Notes: a model not told the origin generated them from the sequence alone. Shown: positions 27,127 to 37,384, counted from the first letter of the stretch. The stretch: DNA of 64,000 nucleotides from UBA10438 sp044238605 (GCA_044238605.1 JBIICY010000002.1:345794-409793); one strand, 5' to 3'. Program-made: numbers and translations.

Positions 27127-29268
27127 ATGAAACCAAACGTATCTGTCTGGGAAGAGCTCGCAGCGCAAGAGTTGCGCGGCAAGCCAGTTGAGGCACTCAC
27201 TCGCACCTCTGCAGAGGGAATACCTGTTAAGCCCCTTTACACTGCAGCTGATCTTGAAGTACTGGAGTTGCAGAATTCGCTTCCTGGGGTGTTCCCCTTT
27301 ACGCGTGGACCGTACGCCACGATGTATACCAACAGACCGTGGACGATACGTCAGTATGCGGGGTTCTCAACAGCAGAAGAGTCGAATGCCTTCTACCGCA
27401 AGGCCCTTGCAGGCGGACAAAAAGGTCTTTCGGTTGCGTTTGATCTAGCCACACACCGCGGGTACGACAGTGATCATCCTCGCGTTGTAGGCGATGTTGG
27501 CAAAGCCGGTGTTGCCATTGATTCTGTCGAAGACATGAAGATTCTCTTCGATGGTATCCCCCTTCAGGACATGAGCGTATCGATGACGATGAACGGCGCT
27601 GTGCTGCCGATCCTTGCCATGTTTATCGTTGCTGGTGAAGAGCAAGGGGCTACCCAGGCGCAACTGAGCGGCACGATCCAAAACGACATTCTCAAAGAGT
27701 TTATGGTCCGCAATACCTACATCTACCCTCCCGAGGCGTCGATGCGTATTGTGGCCGACATCATCGAGTATACCAGCAAGAACATGCCGCGGTTTAACTC
27801 GATCTCTATCTCTGGCTACCACATGCACGAGGCAGGCGCGACGGCCGTACAGGAGTTGGCGTACACCATCGCAGACGGACTCGAATATGTGCGCACGGCC
27901 ATTGCAAAGGGCATGCCGGTAGATGCCTTTGCGCCCCGCCTGTCCTTCTTCTTCGGCATCGGCATGAACTTCTTCATGGAGATCGCCAAGCTCCGCGCTG
28001 CGCGCGTTCTATGGTCGACTGCAATGCAGCAGTTTGCCCCTTCAAAGAAGGAGTCGCTGCTGCTGCGCACACACTGTCAGACATCAGGGTGGTCTCTTAC
28101 AGCACAGGACCCGTATAACAACGTTGTCCGCACAACCATCGAGGCTCTTGCCGCGGTACTCGGCGGTACGCAGTCATTGCACACAAATTCCTTTGACGAA
28201 GCACTCGGCCTTCCAACGCAGCAGTCTTCGCGCATTGCTCGCAATACGCAGCTCATTATTGCCGAAGAGTCTCATGTAACAGAAGTGGCCGACCCCATGG
28301 GTGGCTCGTACTACGTAGAGTATCTCACCGATGCGCTTGTCAAAGAAGCATCCAAGATCATTGCCGAAGTAGAATCATACGGTGGTATGACAAAGGCCAT
28401 CACGGCTGGCATTCCAAAGATGCGCATTGAAGAATCCGCTGTGAAGCGTCAGGCACGCATCGATCAAGGTGCCGAAGTGATCGTGGGCGTAAACAAGTAC
28501 CAGCTAGCAGACGAACCAGATATCGACGTGCTTGATATCGACAACACGGCCGTGCGTCTTTCCCAGATCGAGCGTCTTGCCAGCATTCGCACCTCGCGAA
28601 ATGCGCAGGATGTGCAAGCATGTCTTGATGCCCTGAGCGAAGCAGCAAAGAACAACTCCGGTAACCTTCTCGAGCTTTCGGTCAATGCAGCACGCGCGCG
28701 TGCAACCGTTGGTGAGATCTCCGAGGCATTGGCAGGCGTCTTCACACGATACGAGGCACAGACCGTGGCTATTGAAGGAGTATACGGGGCTCAGTATGCA
28801 CACGACCCCGAGTATGCGGCCGTTCGTAAAGAAGTAGACGACTTCGAGCGTGAGTTTGGACGGCGTCCGCGTATCCTGATCGCTAAGCTTGGTCAGGACG
28901 GACACGACCGTGGTGCCAAGGTTATCGCAACGTCGTTTGCAGATATTGGTTTTGACGTAGACATAGGCCCCTTGTTCGCCACTCCAGACGAAGCGGCACG
29001 TCAGGCAGCAGATAACGACGTCCACGTTGTTGGTGTGTCGAGTCAGGCAGCCGGACACAAGACCCTTATCCCACAGCTCATCCAAGCGCTTGCCAACGAA
29101 GACGCACAAGAGATCATCGTGATCGCCGGTGGTGTTATTCCGCCAAAGGACTACGACTTCCTTACACAGGCAGGCGTCAAGGCTATCTTTGGTCCGGGCA
29201 CGCACATACTACACGCCGCGCGCGACGTTGTGCGTGCGATCGCACAGCAGCTGCGCTCACACGCGTAA
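27127..29268 (+). CDS. scpA: Methylmalonyl-CoA mutase (large, catalytic subunit)
   Basis: 713 residues, full length. An adenosylcobalamin enzyme interconverting (R)-methylmalonyl-CoA and succinyl-CoA. N-terminal TIM-barrel substrate domain: LPGVFPFTRGPYATMYTNRP, QYAGFSTAEESNAFY and GLSVAFDLATHRGYDSDHPR (1-550). C-terminal B12 domain: AKLGQDGHDRGAKVIATSFA, with the DxHxxG cobalt-ligand histidine, and GGVIPPKDYDFL. The small subunit gene, usually adjacent as mutA, is not seen, which would make this a homodimer-type or split-locus enzyme. No meaB-type chaperone is adjacent. Ppx/GppA follows after 15 bases. Confidence 0.95.
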   Translation: MKPNVSVWEELAAQELRGKPVEALTRTSAEGIPVKPLYTAADLEVLELQNSLPGVFPFTRGPYATMYTNRPWTIRQYAGFSTAEESNAFYRKALAGGQKGLSVAFDLATHRGYDSDHPRVVGDVGKAGVAIDSVEDMKILFDGIPLQDMSVSMTMNGAVLPILAMFIVAGEEQGATQAQLSGTIQNDILKEFMVRNTYIYPPEASMRIVADIIEYTSKNMPRFNSISISGYHMHEAGATAVQELAYTIADGLEYVRTAIAKGMPVDAFAPRLSFFFGIGMNFFMEIAKLRAARVLWSTAMQQFAPSKKESLLLRTHCQTSGWSLTAQDPYNNVVRTTIEALAAVLGGTQSLHTNSFDEALGLPTQQSSRIARNTQLIIAEESHVTEVADPMGGSYYVEYLTDALVKEASKIIAEVESYGGMTKAITAGIPKMRIEESAVKRQARIDQGAEVIVGVNKYQLADEPDIDVLDIDNTAVRLSQIERLASIRTSRNAQDVQACLDALSEAAKNNSGNLLELSVNAARARATVGEISEALAGVFTRYEAQTVAIEGVYGAQYAHDPEYAAVRKEVDDFEREFGRRPRILIAKLGQDGHDRGAKVIATSFADIGFDVDIGPLFATPDEAARQAADNDVHVVGVSSQAAGHKTLIPQLIQALANEDAQEIIVIAGGVIPPKDYDFLTQAGVKAIFGPGTHILHAARDVVRAIAQQLRSHA

Positions 29269-29283
29269 GCACCGGGCTACGCA

Positions 29284-30180
29284 ATGATCAAGGCTGGCAT
29301 CGATATCGGCACAAACACCGCTCTTATGGTGGTTGCAGACGTGCATGATGATGGCACGTATCGTGTTCTTCGCGACGTGCACACACTCCCCCGTCTTGGC
29401 GAGGGCCTGCTGCAGCATGGTGTGATCAGTCCCGCGTCTATTGCGCGAGGCATAGAGTCCATGCAGACATTTCGCACCATTCTTGATCAAGCACAACCAG
29501 AGCGCACTCTTGTCGTTGCAACAAGCGCCATGCGCGAAGCCGCAAACGGAGCAGACGTCCAGCAGCACCTTGAGGAAGCGCTTGGACGCAGCATCACGAT
29601 TATCGACGGCGCGCGCGAAGCAGAGCTTACCTTCCTTGGTGCTGTAGGCAACTCCCCTGTCCCATCGCTGGTAATCGACATTGGAGGGGGCTCCACAGAG
29701 TACGCCTTCGGTGTTGATGGAGCGGTAACCTTCTCGCGCAGCATTCCCATTGGCGCCGTAAAAGCAACCGAGCTCTTTGCTCGCGATCGCCCCTTGCCAG
29801 AGCGCATGATAGCAGACGCACGCATGTGGGTGCGCGAGGCTCTCGAAGATGTTGCTCCTCTGCGAGATGTGGCATCAACATGCATAGGCGTTGCCGGCAC
29901 ACCGGTTGCGCTTGCCATGATCGATGCTGGTATGTCCGAATACAATTCCGAGCGTGTTGAGCAATACGTGCTTACACACGCGCGGGTGTGCGAGCTGGCC
30001 GACTGGTTATGCTCGCTCACACTTGATGAAGTACGGAGCATACCTGGGCTACATGAGCGCAGGGCAGACATCGTGCCTATGGGAGCGCGTATATTGGCCG
30101 AATCGATGGACGTTTTAGGCTGCAATGCAATGACTGTCGTAACGCGCGGACTGCGCTATGGGGCTATGTTAACGGCATAA
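29284..30180 (+). CDS. Ppx/GppA-family phosphatase
   Basis: 298 residues, single ASKHA-fold unit. N-terminal phosphate loop AGIDIGTNTALMVVADV, ATSAMREAANG near residue 80, second phosphate loop LVIDIGGGSTEYAFG near residue 128 and the C-terminal GVAGTPVALAMI. The short length (about 300, without the C-terminal HD-like domain) fits the small exopolyphosphatase/pppGpp phosphatase type. Whether polyphosphate or pppGpp is the main substrate cannot be told from sequence. Same strand and close to the mutase. Confidence 0.88.
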   Translation: MIKAGIDIGTNTALMVVADVHDDGTYRVLRDVHTLPRLGEGLLQHGVISPASIARGIESMQTFRTILDQAQPERTLVVATSAMREAANGADVQQHLEEALGRSITIIDGAREAELTFLGAVGNSPVPSLVIDIGGGSTEYAFGVDGAVTFSRSIPIGAVKATELFARDRPLPERMIADARMWVREALEDVAPLRDVASTCIGVAGTPVALAMIDAGMSEYNSERVEQYVLTHARVCELADWLCSLTLDEVRSIPGLHERRADIVPMGARILAESMDVLGCNAMTVVTRGLRYGAMLTA

Positions 30181-30191
30181 CGGAGGTGTGT

Positions 30192-31730
30192 ATGGCGTCT
30201 GTTCTCTCTGGGTCGTATTGGACCAACCTTGGGGCAACAATGATTGCGACCGTGCGATCGTATCCGCGCGAGAGTTTTATTGGGCTCGCCATGTCTGTGG
30301 CCTTCTGCATTGCCATTGCTGATCCAAGCAACGGCATTCAGCAGGATGCGATACGCACAGGTATGGGGCTTGCGCTTGGCATTGCAATATCCATTGGGTC
30401 TTCGGTGCTCTATCGGTCTGGTACGATCAATGCTCTCACAGACTGGTTGTTCACGGTGGCTGCTGTAGGTGCTGCAACGTGGCACGCACAGTATCTTAAC
30501 TTTGACAATGCAGATGGCATCGTTGAGTATGCCTACCTGGTAGTTCTTGTTCATCTCTTTGCGGCGTGTGCATGGATGGTACGCACAGATGCGAGAACCT
30601 TTTGGAATGCCAACACCTCGATGTTCTATCGCATACTGTTTGCGATCGTCTTTACATTTCTACTGGTCACTGGCTTAACCACCGCAACGTCTGCAGTCCG
30701 GCTGTTGTTTGGTCTGTTGGCATACAACGAGCTTGAAGGCTACTTGACGGTGTTTGCCGTCGGTTTCTTTATGACGCTGTTCTTTCTTGCTGAAATGCCA
30801 ACGCACGAGCGAGAGCGCCGTGAATCAATCGTACCCAAGTTGACCATCACGTTTGTGCAGTATGTGCTCGTGCCGCTTATTGCAATCTTCACAGTGATCT
30901 TTTATGCCTATGCTGTCAAGCTGCTGACCACATCGATCTCAACGGACATGGCCCATTACGTTGTGTGGTTAACGGGCACGTCTATTCTCGCTTCACTGCT
31001 TACGTGGCCCTTACGCGCAGAGCAGAAGCCCCTTCTCAAGTTCCTGCATACATGGCTCTACCCACTCATGTTTCCCCTGCTGATGATGGGTGTGTGGTCG
31101 TTGTGGGTGCGCTATACAACAGAAGGTATCGACCATGCAGGATTTACCCTCGGCGTGTTCACCAGTATTGGTCTGCTAACCACTGTTCTCAGCATTGTGC
31201 TGCGCAACACAGACCCTCGCATACCTGCATTAGTTTCGTTGATCACATTTGCCATCACTTCAGTCGGACCGTTGGGCGTCAATGCGGTGATGCATAGGTC
31301 TCAAGAAGATCATGCCAAGGTAGTCTCTGCTGGCCCAAATGCATCCGCCACCGGACTCCCTGAGTCACTTGACGAACAACCTAACATTGCTTCGTCTACA
31401 ACCGACGACCATTGGTTTGTGTCGTTCTCTGTTGATGCCGGAGATATACTCTCTACGTCAGATGCAACCGTTATATGCACAGAGCAAGGCATGATAACGG
31501 TGCTTCATCGAGGCATGAAAGACACCGTCCAGTTCAAGATATCCGACGTGTTAACGTTCACCTCGAAAACAGACACACTCTACAAGCCCCTTACCATCAC
31601 ATTGCCGAACAACCGTAGAGCAACATTGTTGTGCTCAAGCATCACCACATGGCGTGGAGAACCTGGCGATACAACAGCAAAACGTACGCTGAGTCAGGTG
31701 CGTGGTGCGGTGATGTGTATGCCGCAATAG
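30192..31730 (+). CDS. DUF4153 multi-pass membrane protein
   Basis: 512 residues. GGAGG at 30182-30186, five bases ahead of the ATG at 30192, sets the start. The N-terminal 370 residues hold about eleven hydrophobic segments in the DUF4153 pattern (ELEGYLTVFAVGFFMTLFFLAEMP, then QYVLVPLIAIFTVIFYAYAVKLL). The last 120 residues form a soluble, probably extracytoplasmic or cytoplasmic, domain of unknown fold. DUF4153 proteins are common in FCB bacteria and have no established biochemical role. Confidence 0.8.
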   Translation: MASVLSGSYWTNLGATMIATVRSYPRESFIGLAMSVAFCIAIADPSNGIQQDAIRTGMGLALGIAISIGSSVLYRSGTINALTDWLFTVAAVGAATWHAQYLNFDNADGIVEYAYLVVLVHLFAACAWMVRTDARTFWNANTSMFYRILFAIVFTFLLVTGLTTATSAVRLLFGLLAYNELEGYLTVFAVGFFMTLFFLAEMPTHERERRESIVPKLTITFVQYVLVPLIAIFTVIFYAYAVKLLTTSISTDMAHYVVWLTGTSILASLLTWPLRAEQKPLLKFLHTWLYPLMFPLLMMGVWSLWVRYTTEGIDHAGFTLGVFTSIGLLTTVLSIVLRNTDPRIPALVSLITFAITSVGPLGVNAVMHRSQEDHAKVVSAGPNASATGLPESLDEQPNIASSTTDDHWFVSFSVDAGDILSTSDATVICTEQGMITVLHRGMKDTVQFKISDVLTFTSKTDTLYKPLTITLPNNRRATLLCSSITTWRGEPGDTTAKRTLSQVRGAVMCMPQ

Positions 31731-31828
31731 CATGCCGATTGCAGTTAAGGTCTTGCTAAGGTGTTATGTGGCAATCACGCTTGTATGTTGGGTGTGAAAT
31801 GCATTCACCGAGTTGAGAGAAACGCTTC

Positions 31829-33445
31829 ATGTTCGAACCTTGCAGGACTTCCATCATCTTCATCACATCGCTGATCTTAGGCATTGTAGCCTCTCATACA
31901 TCGGCACGGATACCACCTGATGCCTATCCAGCCACACCCAACCAGGTATACGCGGCCGGTGGAGCTTGTACGTTTTACTCTAGCAATGGTGCTGTCTTGA
32001 TGTCTGTTGATTCCGCCGAAGCGCAGAGTTCCTGCAGTCCGGCGCTGGCAGCATGGGTCAAGGTTACGCCCACATCAGGTGGTTACAAGGAATTCCCACG
32101 TTACACATCCGAGCCTATGCAGGTTGATGCTGAGCGCAAGATTGAACCTATTGCATGGAACGCAGACACCATATATGACGAGTATGTGTTGCTCGATGGA
32201 ATCGGTGCGAGCGCAAATCTATTGCTAGACCCGACCAAGATTTTACGCGTCACGAACTACGATGGTAGCGTTGTGTACAACCAAGGCGAGGACTATGCCC
32301 TGGACGGACGCACTCTAACACAGCTGAGCCAACGTGTTTCGAGTACAGTTGCATCGTTACCAGGGAAGAAGCGTGATGGTTCGCCCGACGGACTAGTTAA
32401 CACCGCTCACACCTCATGGACTCGTGTCACGTATGTTGTATCAAGGGACATCATTTGGGAACAGGAATTCCTGAGTCAGTTTTTCCCGCCACGTGTAGGG
32501 CATCCTTTGCCCAACATTGAGCGTATTCTCTACGGAGAGCGTCGACTAACAATTCAAGCCTTGGGTATGGGAATCACCTCTGGAATGCATGTCAGTGGCA
32601 GCATTGCAGACGAAATGAACCTACCAGCAGCAGCCCCCTACATGCGCGGTTATTGCGAACTGTTTGCCGAGGTACTTCAGCAATATGGATTTGATGTAAA
32701 GCTCTTCAATAGTTCCTGTAGTGGTAAGACCGTCAAGTGGGCAGCCGATCATATCGTCCCGCTGGCAGCACCGAACAAGCCTGATCTGATTATTCTCGAC
32801 ATGGGCATGACAGACATGTTGGCAGAAACTACGCCAGAGCAGTTTCGTCAGGGCCTGCAGCGGTGCATCGATAGCATCCGTATGCATCTACCGAGAGTGT
32901 CAGTTTTACTCATCGCCAACATGATCCCAGATACAGCAGGCGCAGGCGCTCCAAAAGAGGGTGCCGCAAGAATGCGATCATTCTTGCAGGAAATCAGGGA
33001 TGTCGTATCGAAGAACTACACGAATGCATCGAACGTCTCAATGATTGATGTCACATCACTGAGTCAAGCTGTGTACGAGCGCAAGGGAGCGCGTTCCTGT
33101 TTGGCAAACTCCCTGCATCCCAACGACTACTTCACCAGCTGGATCGGTCAAGGAATTACGCACGAGCTAACTGGCGGGGTAACTAGCGTCCCTGATAAGC
33201 GCCTGAACGCCATTAACATTCAGCAACGCGGCAACACCGTAACGATCTCGGGAGATCTACCGGTCGCATCTGGGACTATAACGGTGGTTGACCTTCGTGG
33301 GAGCGTTGTATTCAGAGCGTCGCTCGATGCAAGCAAAGCTGAGCAAATCATCACAATGCCGTCGCTTCCACGAGGTGCGTATGCCATCACCGTCGAAAGC
33401 GCAAGAAAGGTAATCGCCCAAACAGTCTATTTGGTGTGGCTATAG
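31829..33445 (+). CDS. Secreted SGNH-hydrolase-like protein with degenerate catalytic motifs and sorting-like tail
   Basis: 538 residues. Residues 1-27 form a signal peptide. An SGNH-type alpha/beta domain spans about 235-440, but the expected catalytic blocks are altered. Block I reads ALGMGIT where GDSIT is usual, so Gly replaces the nucleophile Ser. Block III reads MGMTDM in place of GxND. Block V reads NSLHPND, keeping the His but with Asn for the Asp. Either the family uses another nucleophile or the domain binds without catalysis. The C-terminal 75 residues (GTITVVDLRGSVVF, then RGAYAITVESARKVIAQ) look like a type IX sorting domain. Stop followed directly by intergenic repeats. Confidence 0.72.
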   Translation: MFEPCRTSIIFITSLILGIVASHTSARIPPDAYPATPNQVYAAGGACTFYSSNGAVLMSVDSAEAQSSCSPALAAWVKVTPTSGGYKEFPRYTSEPMQVDAERKIEPIAWNADTIYDEYVLLDGIGASANLLLDPTKILRVTNYDGSVVYNQGEDYALDGRTLTQLSQRVSSTVASLPGKKRDGSPDGLVNTAHTSWTRVTYVVSRDIIWEQEFLSQFFPPRVGHPLPNIERILYGERRLTIQALGMGITSGMHVSGSIADEMNLPAAAPYMRGYCELFAEVLQQYGFDVKLFNSSCSGKTVKWAADHIVPLAAPNKPDLIILDMGMTDMLAETTPEQFRQGLQRCIDSIRMHLPRVSVLLIANMIPDTAGAGAPKEGAARMRSFLQEIRDVVSKNYTNASNVSMIDVTSLSQAVYERKGARSCLANSLHPNDYFTSWIGQGITHELTGGVTSVPDKRLNAINIQQRGNTVTISGDLPVASGTITVVDLRGSVVFRASLDASKAEQIITMPSLPRGAYAITVESARKVIAQTVYLVWL

Positions 33446-33763
33446 AGGCAAGCCACCGGCTCGCCCCGCTCATAAAAACTCAATATTGGTGCGTCATCCC
33501 GAGGCACGAAGTGCCGAGGGACCTGTGACGCAGCGCGTGCAATGCAATTACCACTTGCGGTCCCTCGCTTCGCTCGGGATGACGCACTGAGCAACGTGGG
33601 TTGAAACAAAGCGGACGCGCCAAAGGCGCGCCCGCTCATAAAAACTCAATATCGCTGCGTCATCCCGAGGCACGAAGTGCCGAGGGACCAATGACACCGT
33701 GTGCGATTTACTTTAAACAGAAAAGGGCGAGCCACCGGCTCGCCCCTACCGAATGCTCGCTGC
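33446..33763. repeat. 318-base gene-free block of mixed intergenic repeats
   Basis: It contains two copies (33468-33523 and 33633-33688, spacing 165) of a roughly 56-base unit ending in a hairpin (GTCATCCCGAG, GGCAC-GAA-GTGCC, GAGGGACC), and an inverted partner at 33559-33586. It also has a GC-rich hairpin GCGGACGCGCC / GGCGCGCCCGC (33611-33635), and two copies of a 21-base palindrome with arms GGGCGAGCC and GGCTCGCCC (33447-33466, diverged; 33725-33745). The kgd stop lies just beyond. No gene is supported here. Confidence 0.85.
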
Positions 33764-36700
33764 TCACCCGATCGCTTCTTCCAACAATGCGTTTTGCTGT
33801 TGGTCGTGCATGGAGGCCGAGCCCGTTGCGGGGCTGGCGGCGGCGGCACGGCCGGCGTAGCGCAGGGTTTGTCCGTTCTGCAGGAGCTCGGAGAGGATAG
33901 GCTGCACAAAGAACCAGGCGCCCATGTTCTTGGGTTCTTCCTGACACCACACAACTTCTTTGGCGTTGCTGTAGCGGGCCAGGACGCTTGCCATAAGCTG
34001 CTCGTGGAACGGATAGATCTGCTCAAGGCGCACGAGCGCAACGTCTGTCTTTCCTGCGTCGGTGCGCTTCTTGAGAAGCTCGTTGTAGACTTTGCCAGTG
34101 CTTATGACAACTCGACGCACTGATGATGCCTCGACCGTTGCGTCGTCGATGATTTCTTGATACGAGCCGTGCTCGAGTTCGTCAACAGTTGATTGGAATA
34201 CGCGGAGGTATCCCTTTGGCGACATAACGATAAGGGGCTTGCGCCATGAAGCTTTAACCTGACGCCGAATGGCGTGGAAGAAGTTGGCTGGCGATGTGAA
34301 GTTGCAGACGATCATGTTGTCCTGCGCGCAGAGCTGCAAGAAGCGCTCCAGACGTGCGCTGGAGTGCTCAGGACCTTGTCCGTCATATCCGTGCGGAAGC
34401 AGACACGTAAGATTGCTGCGCTGCATCCACTTTTCTTCGGCACTCGAGATAAACTGGTCAAACATAATCTGCGCGCCGTTGGCAAAGTCTCCAAACTGCG
34501 CTTCCCACAGCGTAATGCCGTTCTTTGCTACGGTTGAGTATCCGTACTCAAAGCCCAGGACCGCATACTCTGAAAGGGGCGAATCATGGATGTGCAGTTT
34601 CTGAGGCGCACCGATGTCGTTGAGCGGGATGTGTCGCTCGTCGGTGAGGTTGTCGCGCTGGACGGCCTGACGGTGGTTAAACGTGCCACGACCGGAGTCT
34701 TGTCCGGTAATGCGCACTCCATGCCCCTCACGCAACAGCGAGCCATAGGCTAGTGCCTCTGCCATACCCCACTGCACAACACCCTGTTCGTAAGACGCTT
34801 TGCGCTTGTCGATCTCGCCCTTGACCTTCGAGTGGATGTTGAACCCTTCTGGCACATTGCAGATGGAGCCGGCGATATGGTCCAGCTCGCCCCGTGAAAC
34901 CGATGTTGCAACCGGTGCGAACATGTGCGCCGTAACCGTCTCGGCAACAACCTTCGGTGCGTTTGCACGGTTATCGTAGGCCTGAGCCAGCACAGCAAGC
35001 TCGGCATCATACATCTGCTTCAGCGTGGCCACGTCCGCAACACCTTCACCGATGAGCTGCTGCTCGTACTTCTTGCGAACAGGCACCATGTTCCGGATCT
35101 TCTTGTACTGCAGCGGCTGCGTTGCCGTTGGATCGTCCTGCTCGTTGTGACCATACTTGCGGTAACACAACATGTCGATCACAACATCATCCTTAAAGCG
35201 CTCACGGTATGCCGAGGCAAAGTGAGCGACAACGCGGCAGGCTTCCGGATCGTCACCATCGACGTGGAGAATAGGAACCTGAAGCAGCTTCGCCACACCT
35301 GTACAATACGGCGATGAGCGCGAATCTTCCGGTGAGGTCGTAAATCCGATCTGATTGTTGATCACGATGTGCATTGTGCCGCCGGTTGAGTACCCGCGCA
35401 GACGTGCCATGTTGAGTGTCTCAGGCACTACGCCCTGCCCGGCAAATGCAGCGTCACCATGGATCAGGATCGGCATTACCGAGCTGTAGGTTGTATCGCC
35501 CGACTCGTCATCAAGAGCACGAGCCATGCCTTCGACAACTGGGTTTACAGCTTCGAGGTGACTCGGGTTTGGGGCAAGAAGCATCGGCAGTTGCTTGCCG
35601 TCGTCGGTTACGTATGCACCTTTTGCACCAAGGTGATACTTCACGTCACCTGAACCTTGGAATGACTCTGGATCCACCTTGCCTTCGAACTCTTTGAAGA
35701 GCTTCTCAAGGGGCTTACCCATCATGTTCACAAGCACATTGAGACGTCCACGGTGTGCCATACCAAGCACTGCCGCGCCCGAACCGTTGCGTGCGGCATT
35801 CTCCAGCATCTGGTCAAGGATGATCAAGGTGCTTTCGCCCCCTTCAAGAGAGAAGCGCTTTGCACCTAGGAACTTGGTGTGCAGGAAGTTCTCGAGCGTC
35901 TCGGCACGAGAGAGCTTGCGATAGGTGTTGAGCTTTTGCTCAACACTTAGCTTGCCCTTAAGGTGTGTGTTTTCAACGTATTCGCGGATCCAGTTCTTCT
36001 TCTCCGGATCCTGAATGTACATGTATTCGATGCCGATATGATCGCAATAGGTATCGCGGAGCATATCGATGATGTCGCGAAGGGTAGCGCGCTTTACACC
36101 TCCCAAGCCCCCTGTCTCAAATTCTCTATCGAGGTCCCAGATCGTAAAGTCGTAGTGCCCGGGATCGAGCTCAGGGTAGTAATACGCCTCAAGGCCAAGT
36201 GGGTTCACGTCGGCAAGGAGGTGACCCCTCACGCGGTAAGCGTTGATCAGCTGGACGACACGTCCTTCCTTGTCCACCTGTTCATGCTTATCCTGCAGAT
36301 GGAATGGGCTTACACCCTTTTCCGTTGTCCAGCGAAGGGGCTCAAACGGAATGCCGATGGCTGCAAAGATCTGATCGTAGAACCGGTTCTCGCCAAGGAG
36401 AAGCTTGTGGACGTATTGCAGAAACTCACCCGACTCAGCGCCCTGGATAACGCGGTGGTCGTAGGTGGATGTGATCGTGACCACCTTGGAGATGGCAAGC
36501 GTTGAGAGTACGTCAGGCATCATTGCCTGGAATTCCGCTGGATATTCAATTGCGCCGGCTGCAACGATCGTGCCCTGACCCTCCATAAGACGAGGCACAG
36601 ACATCACGGTGCCAATACCGCCTGGATTGGTAAGCGTAATGTTAGCGCCCGAAAGTTCTTCGGGCGTAAGCTTGTTCGTGCGCGCACGCTTGATCACATC

Positions 36701-37348
36701 ATCGTACGCATCTGCGAATTGATCAAACGTGAGGCGTTCGACGTTCTTGATGCTCGGCACGAGCAGGATACGCGATCCATCTTTGCGTGTTGTGTCAACA
36801 GCAAGTCCAAGATTCACGCCACCGCGCTCGATCTTGACCGGCGCGCCGTTCTGGACGCCGTAGCTGTTCTTCATGTTCGGGTACTTTTCGGCGGCCTTGA
36901 CAACTGCCCACGCCAAGATGTGCGTAAACGACAGCTTGTTGCGTCGCTTACGGGCTAGATAGATGTTGGCAATACGACGGTTTTCTTCGAGCGCCTTTAC
37001 AGGCACGCTGCGCACGCTCGTAGCCGTTGGCACGTTGAGCGAGGCCTCCATGTTCTGCGCGATCTTGCCACCGATCGACGAAAGCGGCGTTACCGCATCG
37101 CCCTCGAGCAGCGCTGGGATGCGCGTGCCGTTGTTCGACACAGGAGCAGCAGAAACAACGGCAGGCTGGGCCTTTGCTGTTGGAACCGCAACAGGTGCAG
37201 CTGCTGTCGATGCACTCACACCGTTCTGCGGCGGATTTTCTGGAGTGTAAGTGGCGAAGAATGTCTGCCAATCGGCCGACACGGAAGAAGGGTCTTTGAG
37301 GTATTCGAAATACAACTCATCGACGTAGGCACTGTTCATCGACATCAT
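33764..37348 (-). CDS. kgd: Multifunctional 2-oxoglutarate decarboxylase/dehydrogenase E1 with E2-like acyltransferase domain
   Basis: About 1194 residues. Mycobacterial Kgd architecture: a short N-terminal helix (YVDELYFEYLKDPSSVSADW); a Pro/Ala/Val-rich linker without a lipoyl domain; an E2-type acyltransferase core with the catalytic STYDHRVIQGAESGEF near residue 310; then the full E1 part (thiamine diphosphate region GMAHRGRLNVLVN, GDAAFAGQGVVPETLNMA, C-terminal transketolase domain with LLPHGYDGQGPEHSSARLER). Links 2-oxoglutarate to succinyl-CoA or succinic semialdehyde. The ATG at 37387 lies within a TAGTTTTG promoter box, so the start is among the ATGs at 37348, 37345 or 37339. The stop is 21 bases from a repeat palindrome. 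Confidence 0.93.
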   Translation of the reverse strand: MMSMNSAYVDELYFEYLKDPSSVSADWQTFFATYTPENPPQNGVSASTAAAPVAVPTAKAQPAVVSAAPVSNNGTRIPALLEGDAVTPLSSIGGKIAQNMEASLNVPTATSVRSVPVKALEENRRIANIYLARKRRNKLSFTHILAWAVVKAAEKYPNMKNSYGVQNGAPVKIERGGVNLGLAVDTTRKDGSRILLVPSIKNVERLTFDQFADAYDDVIKRARTNKLTPEELSGANITLTNPGGIGTVMSVPRLMEGQGTIVAAGAIEYPAEFQAMMPDVLSTLAISKVVTITSTYDHRVIQGAESGEFLQYVHKLLLGENRFYDQIFAAIGIPFEPLRWTTEKGVSPFHLQDKHEQVDKEGRVVQLINAYRVRGHLLADVNPLGLEAYYYPELDPGHYDFTIWDLDREFETGGLGGVKRATLRDIIDMLRDTYCDHIGIEYMYIQDPEKKNWIREYVENTHLKGKLSVEQKLNTYRKLSRAETLENFLHTKFLGAKRFSLEGGESTLIILDQMLENAARNGSGAAVLGMAHRGRLNVLVNMMGKPLEKLFKEFEGKVDPESFQGSGDVKYHLGAKGAYVTDDGKQLPMLLAPNPSHLEAVNPVVEGMARALDDESGDTTYSSVMPILIHGDAAFAGQGVVPETLNMARLRGYSTGGTMHIVINNQIGFTTSPEDSRSSPYCTGVAKLLQVPILHVDGDDPEACRVVAHFASAYRERFKDDVVIDMLCYRKYGHNEQDDPTATQPLQYKKIRNMVPVRKKYEQQLIGEGVADVATLKQMYDAELAVLAQAYDNRANAPKVVAETVTAHMFAPVATSVSRGELDHIAGSICNVPEGFNIHSKVKGEIDKRKASYEQGVVQWGMAEALAYGSLLREGHGVRITGQDSGRGTFNHRQAVQRDNLTDERHIPLNDIGAPQKLHIHDSPLSEYAVLGFEYGYSTVAKNGITLWEAQFGDFANGAQIMFDQFISSAEEKWMQRSNLTCLLPHGYDGQGPEHSSARLERFLQLCAQDNMIVCNFTSPANFFHAIRRQVKASWRKPLIVMSPKGYLRVFQSTVDELEHGSYQEIIDDATVEASSVRRVVISTGKVYNELLKKRTDAGKTDVALVRLEQIYPFHEQLMASVLARYSNAKEVVWCQEEPKNMGAWFFVQPILSELLQNGQTLRYAGRAAAASPATGSASMHDQQQNALLEEAIG

Positions 37349-37384
37349 GGTCGAGTGGCTTTCAGAATTCGTAATACTGCGATG

